A stretch of 23,181 bases of DNA from Fragilaria crotonensis (Eukaryota > Bacillariophyta > Fragilariophyceae > Fragilariales > Fragilariaceae). The stretch covers positions 1 to 23,181 of the forward strand of contig JAKSYS010000809.1 in NCBI GenBank assembly GCA_022925895.1, in the 5' to 3' direction. Both the position numbers and the translations under genes were made by a program. The notes beneath the pieces were generated by a model. It was given only the letters and a program-made list of their open reading frames with translations. It was not told the DNA's origin and made no database searches. This document shows positions 7,550 through 15,973 of this stretch, piece by piece. How positions within the stretch are numbered: the stretch's first letter is position 1; each line of letters begins with the position of its first letter.

Positions 7550-9334
7550 ACATAATAAGATTTTCTTTCCGGTCCGGACGAAATACTGCCGTAGCCCAGA
7601 TAGGAAAGCCCGGCCAGACAATTGTCGTCCCAGTCATTTAACGTCTCTATTCCCGGACGAAACTATTAGTACTCACTGAAGCAATAAAGCCCGGCCAGAC
7701 AATTGTTGTCCCAGTCATTTAACGTCTCTATTATCGATAAACTCCGCCAGCCGGTCCTTTAGCGTCTCTATTGCGGGACGAAACAATTAGTACTCAGTGC
7801 CGTAGGCATACAGTGTACGTACCGATACTACTAAGCAATGAGTACCGATACAACCACACTACCAGTACAACAATACTAAACTCCGCCAGTAGCACAGATC
7901 AACGCGGCCCACGTCTCTATTGCCGGACGAAACCATATTAGCAATTAGCACTCATTGCCGCCGTAGGCATACAGTGTATGTACCGATACTACTGAAGCAA
8001 TGAGTACCGGCGATACTACAGTACTGAAACAACCACACTACCAGTACAACAATAAACTACGCCAGTACCCCAGATCAACGCGGCCTTGGGCCGCACATAT
8101 CCAGATATGGAAAGCCCGGCCAGACAATTGTTGTCCCAGTCCTTTAACGTCTCTATTGCCAGACGAAACTATTAGTACTCATTGCCGTAGGCATACAGTG
8201 TATGTACCGATACCACTGAAGCAATGAGTTCCGGCGATACTACAGGACTGAAACAACCACACTACCAGTACAACAATAAACTCCGCCAGTAGCCCAGATC
8301 AACGCGGCCTTGGGCCGCACATATCCAGTCTGGTACATAATAAGATTTTCTTTCCGGTCCGGACGAAATACTGCCGTAGCCCAGATAGGGAAAGCCCGGC
8401 CAGACAATTGTCGTCCCAGTCATTTAACGTCTCTATTGCCGGACGAAACTATTAGTACTCACTGAAGCAATAAAGCCCGGCCAGACAATTGTCGTCCCAG
8501 TCATTTAACGTCTCTATTGCCGGACAAAACTATTAGTACTCATTGCCGTAGCCATACAGTGTATGTACCGATACTACTGAAGCAATGAGTACCGATACTA
8601 CGGTCGGACGAAATACTGCCGTAGCCCAGTACTCATTGCCGTAGCCATACACTGTATGTACCGATACTACTGAAGCAAAGAGTACCGATACTACTGAAAC
8701 AACCACACTGTACCAGAGTACTGAGTACATCGATAAACTCCGCCAGCCGGTCCTTTAACGTCTCTATTGCGGGACGAAACAATTAGTACTCAGTGCCGTA
8801 GGCATACAGTGTATGTACCGATACTACTGAAGCAATGAGTACCAATACAACCACACTACCAGTACAACAATAAACTCCGCCAGTAGCACAGATCAACGCG
8901 GCCCACGTCTCTATTGCCGGACGAAGCCATACATATTAGCAATTAGCACTCATTGCCGCCGTAGGCATACAGTGTATGTACCGATACTACTGAAGCAATG
9001 AGTACCGGCGATACTACAGTACTGAAACAACCACACTACCAGTACAACAATAAACTACGCCAGTAGCCCAGATCAACGCGGCCTTGGGCCGCACATATCC
9101 AGATATGGAAAGCCCGGCCAGACAATTGTCGTCCCAGTCCTTTAACGTCTCCATTGCCGGACGAAACTATTAGAACTCATTGCCGTAGGCATACCCAGTG
9201 TATGTACCGATACCACTGAAGCAATGAGTTCCGGCGATACTACAGGACTGAAACAACCACACTACCAGTACAACAATAAACTCCGCCAGTAGCCCAGATC
9301 AACGCGGCCTTGGGCCGCACATATCCAGTCTGGT
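7550..9334. repeat. Complex tandem repeat array with stem-loop cores
   Basis: Two large direct repeats abut: 7550-8334 and 8335-9334. They begin ACATAATAAGATTTTC and end ATATCCAGTCTGG. The second has about 215 bp more (about 8519-8733), containing two further core copies. Inside are subrepeats: a CCCGGCCAGACAATTG element (6 copies, near 7610, 7688, 8114, 8396, 8476 and 9112), an ACGTCTCTATTG element, eight copies of a hairpin core, and a GCGGCC-TTG-GGCCGC mini-hairpin (4 copies, for example 8080-8094). A full subunit is about 220 bp (8113-8333). There is no long ORF, LTR or transposase. It is described only as a non-coding, duplicated array; origin from a miniature transposon or satellite is possible. 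Confidence 0.9.
8536..8592. repeat. Stem-loop core, best copy of eight
   Basis: Arms GTACTCATTGC (8536-8546) and GCAATGAGTAC (8582-8592) form a perfect 11-bp stem. The loop contains a second palindrome, CATACA-G-TGTATG. Other copies have left arms at about 7790, 7948, 8175, 8629, 8786, 8946 and 9173, with zero or one arm mismatch. Confidence 0.85.
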
Positions 9335-9894
9335 TCATATCTATTACTAGTGGGTACAAGTACCTCACATTTGATCGGAGTGTCTACTACAGGAAACTGG
9401 ACGTACAGTACCCCCAACCTGGTCGTACTGGTCGTTTATGTACTGTAGACCTGTAGTACATGTAATCCACGTAACAGTACAACAGTACCCCAGAGTGGTC
9501 ATACTCCGTAACAGACGCACGCACACACGCACACAATCACTTCTGGCCTGTCCGTGGAGACCGGTCATGTGTGCATTCTTTTCATACGTGTATGTAGTCA
9601 TGGTGCTGGCTGCGGGATTGGGAGTTGGGAGTCAGAATTGACGCGTGGCATCAAGCAACGTACAACCTCTAGTTGTGCTTCGTACTTGGTATGTCATACA
9701 TGTTCCGCATTCCTCAAGTGCTCGGACACTCGGTGTTCTCGGACAGAATTTTTCCCAAAATCGACACGTTGCATTTCTGTCCTTCGTCCGAACCGATTTT
9801 GTGCACCCATTTTGCTATCTTCAAGTTTCACCTCCCCGTCGGGGCCGTCGGGCTTGAGCCAAGATCCGACGCAATATCTACTATAACGTCGGCC
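9335..9894. other. Spacer: GTAC-rich DNA and 5' region of next gene
   Basis: The segment 9354-9490 holds nine GTAC tetramers in about 140 bp. Further on, the reading frame of the next gene is open from an ATG at 9673, but the 74 extra residues resemble translated leader, not a conserved domain. The region probably holds the promoter and 5' UTR of the membrane protein gene. No clear TATA box was identified. Confidence 0.5.
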
Positions 9895-11175
9895 ATGAAG
9901 CTGCTTCTCCTTGCGTCCGGTCTTGTCTTGATTTCAGGCCGCCTGCAAAGGTGCACCTCATCCTCAAAGAGATCATGTCACAATTGTTCTTCGCTCCGAG
10001 TTCGTGGAGGAACTCTGGACGACCTTTTGTCTCCCGCGGCCGACACTCCGTCTGACACCACTTTGTTCGTTGAGGGTGTCAACGGGGATGTTTCATCGTC
10101 ATCACCTCTACAGCAGCGCTCCCCACGTTTCCTGGGTTTCACAGTATCGGAGCTTAGGTCTTCGGCAGCAAGTCGAAGTGCGCAAGTTGGAATCCAGCTG
10201 AAGAAGCAATTGGATGTGATCCGCAAAACCCACGCAAGTTTGTCACTGCCCAAGGTGCCCGACGAATGGAAGGGACGTTCCTCAGAAGCTATTCAACACG
10301 TCGCTCCCGCAGCATTAGCTGCATTTCAGTTATTGTACCACAAAGGAGACATTTCTTTTCTTGGGGTGTACGCACTGGCACTATTGGGGTCGAGTTCGGG
10401 CTTTCATCTCTTCCTCTACTTCATCACTGTTGGATACGCACTCGGAGTGGCACTGCCTGTAGCCGTAGCGCTGTGCCTACATACTTATCAACGATCGGTG
10501 AAACCTCTTACGACGGTTCACTCAGGCCTCACAATTTTGTGGGGTATTCGATCAGCAGCGTTCTTCTTGTACCGAGAGTACGTCAACTGGCCCCAACTGC
10601 ACCTCAAAGTTGTGGAGGTGAACAAGATGGCCGGACTTAATTCGAAAGTTTTCTGTTGGCTGGTTTATTCACTCTGCTATGCTACAATGGCCTCGCCTTG
10701 CTTATATCGACTGCAGTCTGGGAAAAGCTGGGACTTGCTTGGCAAAATTGGATTGGGAATTCAAGCGACAGGCTTGCTGCTGGAGTCAGTCGCTGATTAT
10801 CAGAAAAGTACCTTCAAATCGTTGACTGGCAATCGCAATCAATGGTGCAACGTGGGTTTGTTTCGCTACAGTACCTTCCCAAACTACCTTGGCGAACTGC
10901 TATTTTGGTACGGCAACTTTTTGGCTGGCATGGAATCGTTCCAGAAACCCCACGAGTGGACCTTGTCCATCATGGGAGTGCTCTTCATCACTATTGTAGT
11001 TCGGGGTGCTATGCACTCGCTCGGAGCCAAGCAAATGCGCCGATACGGCAGCACAAATCCTGAGTTTGTGAATTTTGTGCGAACACATACAATTGTGGGT
11101 CCAGTGCCGTCGTTGCCAAAACGTTCGAAAGGACAGACAGTGGCGGCAGCGGAGCCATCGCAACCTGCATTTTGA
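9895..11175 (+). CDS. DUF1295 / steroid 5-alpha-reductase-like membrane protein
   Basis: This intronless frame encodes 426 aa from the ATG at 9895. I chose that start because MKLLLLASGLVLISG is a signal-peptide-like N-terminus; an in-frame ATG at 9673 would add 74 residues of leader-like sequence. Residues ~20-125 are Ser-rich and low in recognisable structure. Several membrane spans follow from ~130. The C-terminal third carries the family signature: LLESVADYQKSTFK (~295-308), then GLFRYSTFPNYLGELLFWYGN (~321-341). This is typical of DUF1295 (steroid 5-alpha-reductase C-terminal-like) proteins, NAD(P)H-dependent or uncharacterised enzymes of endomembranes. The substrate cannot be told. The presequence points to the ER or possibly the plastid. 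BiP follows on the same strand after 534 bp. Confidence 0.85.
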   Translation: MKLLLLASGLVLISGRLQRCTSSSKRSCHNCSSLRVRGGTLDDLLSPAADTPSDTTLFVEGVNGDVSSSSPLQQRSPRFLGFTVSELRSSAASRSAQVGIQLKKQLDVIRKTHASLSLPKVPDEWKGRSSEAIQHVAPAALAAFQLLYHKGDISFLGVYALALLGSSSGFHLFLYFITVGYALGVALPVAVALCLHTYQRSVKPLTTVHSGLTILWGIRSAAFFLYREYVNWPQLHLKVVEVNKMAGLNSKVFCWLVYSLCYATMASPCLYRLQSGKSWDLLGKIGLGIQATGLLLESVADYQKSTFKSLTGNRNQWCNVGLFRYSTFPNYLGELLFWYGNFLAGMESFQKPHEWTLSIMGVLFITIVVRGAMHSLGAKQMRRYGSTNPEFVNFVRTHTIVGPVPSLPKRSKGQTVAAAEPSQPAF

Positions 11176-11709
11176 TTCTTGCACATAGTGAGGTAAAATG
11201 AGATACAGCAGGGGACGTTACTATGTCATACTTCGTGTGAAATACGAAGAGATAGATAAATGCGAAATGTTAGAAGTACTGCCCCGTCAGCTACGGACTG
11301 CAGACTCCCTGCTCGTCATCATGTGTTCATTACATCTGTATGCCCTATGCCCAGACGACGGAGACGGGCCGATGACGAACAAAGATATCTTTGGGAGGTC
11401 CATGTAATTAACCTCAAACCCTACTGCTGACATCTAAGTTATCGATCCGTTAAATGGTCATCCAGATTCGGTCATAATCTTCGAAGAATCTCTGGAATTC
11501 CAGTTCCACTTGGATTCCCACTGGGTTTTGCGGCTGTGGTTGGTCGTGCGAGTACCTAGTACAAAGTACTTGTGCTACAGTAGTCTTTTACCAGTCTTGT
11601 CCATCGAACTCCATCGCTCAGCCCTCAACATCTCTGCTACGTTGCGGACATTTTCCCAAACTGACCCACGCAAGAGCAGCTATCTTTGCTTTCTATTAGA
11701 AGTCACATC
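11176..11709. other. Spacer upstream of BiP (3' UTR plus promoter)
   Basis: This holds the 3' UTR of the membrane protein gene and the BiP promoter. A GTAC/AGTAC cluster lies near 11552-11575. A CCACG pentamer near 11667 is half of the mammalian ER-stress element, but the CCAAT half is absent. GAA/TTC triplets near 11478-11512 are suggestive of, but do not form, a proper heat-shock element. No gene is supported. Confidence 0.5.
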
Positions 11710-14116
11710 ATGATGTTCAGAAGAATCGCCCTTACGGCATGTAAGTGTACAGCGATCATGGTTATTGATGTGCGGTTGTGGTCGTCGAAGGTGGCTGTGA
11801 TGACTTGTCTTTGATCTCATTTTGTGGTGGGGTTGACAAGTATTTGTTTTGTCAATGGAAGGCGGCTTCGCTTCGCGTTTCGTGGGGCGTTGCTACCACT
11901 TGTATCCACCTGAATTACTCATGAGATGAAAAGTGTTGATGATTCTCGATCATTGTTATCAACGGGCTTTTCTGGGTGGAAACGCCTTTGGTCACGCTTA
12001 CGTGTTCCTTGTTCAACCTACTCGCCGCACATTCGCGGAGGCACCGGAATTCACGTACTCACCCATGTCATCCCATGTCTGTTACAGTGGCACTCGTTGC
12101 CATGCCAAGTACCATCTTTGCCGCTGAGGACGAAAAGATGGGCACTGTCATCGGTATTGATCTTGGAACCACATACTCGTGCGTCGGTGTATTCAAGAAT
12201 GGCCGTGTCGAAATCATTGCCAACGACCAGGGTAACCGTATTACTCCTTCCTACGTTGCTTTCATGGACACTGGCGACCGTCTCGTAGGTGACGCCGCTA
12301 AGAATCAGGCAACCATCAACCCTGAGAACACTGTCTTTGACGTCAAGCGTCTTATTGGACGAAAGTACTCTGACAAGTCAGTTCAGGCCGACAAGAAGCT
12401 TGTTCCATACGAAATTGTATCCAACCAGGACAAGCCAATGGTACAGATCGTCCAAGGAGGTCAAACCCTGAAGTTTGCCCCTGAAGAAATCTCGGCCATG
12501 ATCTTGCAAAAGATGAAGGTCACTGCCGAGACCTTCCTCGGAAAGGAGATCAAGCACGCCGTTGTCACCGTTCCTGCCTACTTCAACGATGCCCAGCGCC
12601 AAGCCACCAAGGATGCCGGAACTATTGCCGGCCTCAAGGTGGAGCGTATCATCAACGAACCTACCGCAGCCGCCATTGCCTACGGTATGGACAAGACCGG
12701 AGGAGAGTCAAACGTCCTGGTATTCGACTTGGGTGGAGGTACCTTCGATGTCACCCTCCTCACCATCGACAATGGAGTGTTCGAAGTCCTGGCCACCAAC
12801 GGAGATACTCACTTGGGAGGAGAAGACTTCGATCAGCGTGTCATGCAATATTTCATCAAGATGATGAAGAAGAAGAATGATGTCGATATTTCAGGCGACA
12901 AGCGTGCCTTGCAGAAGTTGCGTAAGGAAGTTGAGCGTGTCAAGCGTGCCCTTTCTTCCCAGCAACAGGCACGTTTGGAGATTGAAGAGTTGGCTGAGGG
13001 TTTCGACCTTTCCGAGACCTTGACCCGTGCCCGTTTCGAGGAACTCAACAACGATCTCTTCAAGAAGACGCTCGGACCTGTCGCCCGCGTCATGGAGGAT
13101 GCCGACATGGCCAAGACCGATGTTGACGAAATTGTGCTTGTCGGAGGATCCACTCGTATTCCAAAGGTTCAGCAACTGATCTCAGAGTACTTCGGAGGAA
13201 AGGAGCCATCCAAGGGCATTAACCCAGACGAGGCTGTTGCTTACGGCGCTGCCGTCCAGGGAGGTATCTTGTCCGGAGAGGGAGGTGACGCCACTTCTGA
13301 AATCTTGCTACTCGATGTCACACCTCTTTCCCAGGGTATTGAAACTGTTGGAGGTGTGATGACCAAGCTGATCAATCGTGGTACCACTATTCCTACCAAG
13401 AAGTCCCGTAAGTTCCATTCACTGCGCATCGGTCTCACATTCACTGAGGTTGTTTACGCTTACATTTTGATTTTTTTCAATTTGCAGAAACGTTTTCTAC
13501 CCACCAAGATAACCAGAACGTTGTTTTGATTCAGGTTTACGAAGGAGAGCGTTCCATGACCAAGGACAACCACATGCTCGGAAAGTTCGAGCTCACCGGC
13601 ATCCCTCCTGCTCCTCGCGGAGTTCCACAAATCGAAGTTTCCTTCGAAGTTGATGCCAACGGTATCCTTCAAGTGTCTGCTGAAGACAAGGGAACTGGAA
13701 AGGCTGAGAAGATCACCATCACTGCCGAGAAGGGACGCCTTTCGGAAGAAGAGATCGAGCGCATGGTCCGAGAGGCTGAGGAATTCGCCGAAGAGGATAA
13801 GAAGGTCAAGGAGCGCATTGATGCCCGCAATGGACTTGAGTCGTACCTTTACAACTTGAAGAACACCCTTGATGATGATGAGAAGGGTGTGGCGGACAAC
13901 ATCTCGGCCGAAGACAAGAAGGAGTTGAAAGACATGATCGATGAGGCTTTGGACTGGATGGAAGAACACCCAGAAGCCGACAAGGACGAATACAGCGAGA
14001 AACAAAAGGAAGTTGAACAAGTGGCCAACCCAATCATGCGTAATTTCTACGCCGGGGGTGCAGGAGGAGGTGCCGGCGCGGATGACATGGGTGACTTCGG
14101 CGACGATGAGTTGTAA
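11710..14116 (+). CDS. BIP: ER luminal HSP70 chaperone BiP (3 exons)
   Basis: Exons 11710-11740, 12088-13407 and 13488-14116 join to 659 aa, normal for BiP. Exon 1 encodes only [10 protein letters not shown]; with exon 2 it forms a signal peptide ending near STIFA-AED. The ATPase domain starts [16 protein letters not shown] and carries [11 protein letters not shown] and [22 protein letters not shown] precedes the interdomain linker [13 protein letters not shown], and the substrate domain includes [19 protein letters not shown]. The C-terminus is DDEL, an ER-retrieval signal known from diatom BiP. It uses ATP hydrolysis to fold proteins and retain clients in the ER lumen, and is usually induced by ER stress. 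A 12-nt alternative start (second ATG at 11713) changes nothing important. The gene is highly expressed in most eukaryotes; no damage is visible. Confidence 0.96.
11741..12087 (+). other. BiP intron 1 (347 nt)
   Basis: Donor GTAAGTG follows ACGGCAT, and the acceptor is TCTGTTACAG. Splicing (TTG codon across the junction) restores a hydrophobic signal peptide. Without it, the long frame starting in the intron at 11976 would lack one. It is over four times longer than the other introns here. Confidence 0.9.
13408..13487 (+). other. BiP intron 2 (80 nt)
   Basis: GTAAGTTCC to TTTGCAG with a T-rich 3' tract. Splicing joins IPTKKS to [10 protein letters not shown], the conserved HSP70 sequence, and repairs the frame change. 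Confidence 0.95.
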
Positions 14117-14219
14117 GCAAACTCCAATTTTCGCGAATAAACACTGTAGTAAAAGGGATTAAAGTGAATGGAAAATCTGGCATCAACGAACGTATGAGTT
14201 CTTTTTTTAGTTTCGTTTT

Positions 14220-14795
14220 CTATTTGCTCCTTGCCAAACTCTCCATGAAGATGCGCATCCCCTCCAATTGTTGGTCTTGCGAGGAACACAATCCGCGACA
14301 GCTTCCATCAGAGGCACTATTCGTCTTGGCCAGGGCCGCCGTATTGATTTCCTGACTCAACACGGTAAGCTGATCGACAAATGTATCCTTGGCATTGAAT
14401 GCCACCACGACCGACATGACGAATCCCAACACGGCAATCGCCGCTGCCGGTGCTAGGACCAAGAGACTCCCATCGATTGGCAATTCGCCAAAGAATGGGA
14501 GGTTGGTGGTTGGTGTGTTGGAATCGCTGGGTGCAGTGCGAGTGACGGCAGCCATGAGGCCATCCAATTGACGCTTGGGTTTCGGTGGCGATACTGTTGG
14601 CAGAGGAATACTTTCCGATGGTGTTTCCTCAATTGGCACTTGGTCCTGTTCGTCAGCTAGAAAGCGCGCCGTGGTGATACGGCTCAACGAACGAGGATAC
14701 ATGGGTGTCACGACAGTAAAGGAAAAGGCAAATTGCGCCAGAACAGAAAGCAGAATCAAGGTCAACGAGAAGAATTGATTACTGGTAACAGTCAT
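14220..14795 (-). CDS. Putative plastid-targeted single-span membrane protein
   Basis: A 191-aa protein with no family I recognise. The N-terminus (1-25) is a clear signal peptide, LTLILLSVLAQFAFS, followed by Phe and then a Ser/Arg/Thr-rich stretch (TVVTPMYPRSLSRITTARF). This S-F junction resembles the ASAFAP-type motif of diatom bipartite plastid presequences, where Phe follows signal-peptide cleavage. Residues ~35-80 are Pro/Thr/Ser-rich. One strong membrane span lies at ~110-133 (LLVLAPAAAIAVLGFVMSVVVAF). The tail is polar with two Cys in CRGLC. A thylakoid or envelope location is inferred from the presequence. It is convergent with BiP, with 103 bp between the stops, and shares a divergent spacer with the photolyase gene. 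Confidence 0.75.
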   Translation of the reverse strand: MTVTSNQFFSLTLILLSVLAQFAFSFTVVTPMYPRSLSRITTARFLADEQDQVPIEETPSESIPLPTVSPPKPKRQLDGLMAAVTRTAPSDSNTPTTNLPFFGELPIDGSLLVLAPAAAIAVLGFVMSVVVAFNAKDTFVDQLTVLSQEINTAALAKTNSASDGSCRGLCSSQDQQLEGMRIFMESLARSK

Positions 14796-15973
14796 GGTTG
14801 TTTAATCCACTGTGGTAGTGATGTGTGCAAGCACGTGATTTCGTCAACAAGATGACGAGGATTGCTATTAGCTTGATGAAGATCCTTGTACATCTTTTGC
14901 CGGTACAGTGCATACACTATGCATACAAGTACAACTCAGTACGTTGTACTCCGTACTCCGTATCTCCGTATGTCATAGAGATTATGCAAGCCGATGAATC
15001 CCACTGGACTTCACAGTACATGAACACTACCGGTACGGAGTACTCGTACTTCATTGGATGTAGAGCAACACAACAGCACAACACGAGCAACGTATCTGTT
15101 GAGAATCCCAGATATCGTGAGCGCGGTACCACAGTACTTGCTCTGGTTATGGGGTGATAACTGCAGTTGTCAGTTGTCAGGCCTTGACAAAATCTGTAAA
15201 GTAAAAGTTATGAGTTTAGGTTCTAACTAAACTCCTCTTCCAGGTTCCCTCTCTGTCTCTCCAGAACCTTCTCCAGCCTTCTTCCTTCCTTGTGTGTCCT
15301 TCTTGTTCTTCCCAGTTCTTTTATAGTGGACTTCTGTCCAATCTCCTACATGTTTAATGTTCTTCATTGACTTTCCATAGTTTTCGTCCTCCGATGGAAT
15401 CTTGGTTTGTTGGACTCTTTGGAAATCCGTAGTTCGATTAATTTCGAATTCTTTATCCCAGTTCAGTCGTGCATTCAATTCCGAGTTCACGTCTGACTCG
15501 AATCTGACATTCCGTCCGAACGTCGAATCTCTCTCAGCTTCGCCAACGACAGTATTTACTGTCTCACCGGTACTGGACTTATCCAGTAGCCTACTATCCT
15601 CGACACGTATCATCGGACTTTCATTTCGTATTACAGTATTGTACTAGTACCTGCCTTAACACAGAACACGATCATGCCAAAGAAATATGTGACTCATTCA
15701 TCGATAATCATGAAGTAAAAGAAATGCACACCGAGTAATTCTGTCGTAACACTGACTTCCGCAAGACCTTGCAGCACAGAGCAGAGTAGAACTGCATGAA
15801 TAACGAGAAGGCAACTCCAGTTCAGTATCTTTGGCACGCGATCCCGGAACGCATAACCTGAGCAAGTTGGGTAGAACTGCATGAACAACGAGAAGGCTAC
15901 TCCAGTTCAATAGCTTTGTCACGCGATCCGGGAACGCATCATCTGGGCAAGAAGGTCAATCATTCATATTATC
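14796..15973. other. Divergent spacer: GTAC cluster, hairpin, 85-bp tandem repeat
   Basis: The spacer separates the plastid-protein and photolyase genes. The part 14887-15136 has twelve GTAC tetramers. A hairpin GAGTTTAG/CTAAACTC lies at 15212-15234. A 128-codon minus-strand frame (15613-15227) is hydrophilic and matches nothing I recognise, so it is not called. Two direct copies of an 85-bp unit lie at 15786-15955, just upstream of the photolyase start, and a partial copy of the start-codon region (TCATTCAT...ATCATGAAG) lies near 15697-15712. Confidence 0.65.
15786..15955. repeat. 85-bp direct tandem duplication
   Basis: Unit 1 (15786-15870) and unit 2 (15871-15955) both begin GTAGAACTGCATGAA and contain ACGAGAAGGC, CTCCAGTTCA and GGAACGCAT, with scattered substitutions. 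The second copy ends 18 bp before the photolyase ATG, so it lies in the promoter or 5' UTR. Confidence 0.85.

Noticed and set aside
7422-7679. Opposed 85- to 89-codon ORFs at the left edge of the repeat array
   Set aside because: They run into the repeats, overlap each other and show no domain.
7550-9334. CRISPR array or centromere
   Set aside because: Repeat units are long, variable and contiguous without uniform spacers, in a eukaryotic context. The sequence is not AT-rich as diatom centromeres are.
9673-9894. 74-residue N-terminal extension of the DUF1295 protein
   Set aside because: It reads as leader sequence; the ATG at 9895 begins a signal-peptide-like segment. It could be reinstated by cDNA evidence.
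11478-11512. Heat-shock element upstream of BiP
   Set aside because: GAA and TTC triplets are present, but the 5-bp alternating spacing is broken.
11976-13529. BiP as a single ORF from 11976 with a 50-residue extension
   Set aside because: The extension is translated intron. Exon 1 at 11710-11740 plus the acceptor at 12087 gives a proper signal peptide, and the 3' end past 13407 is intron 2.
15227-15613. Minus-strand 128-codon ORF
   Set aside because: Hydrophilic, with no recognisable domain, and the coding strand there is purine-rich, which favours chance open frames.
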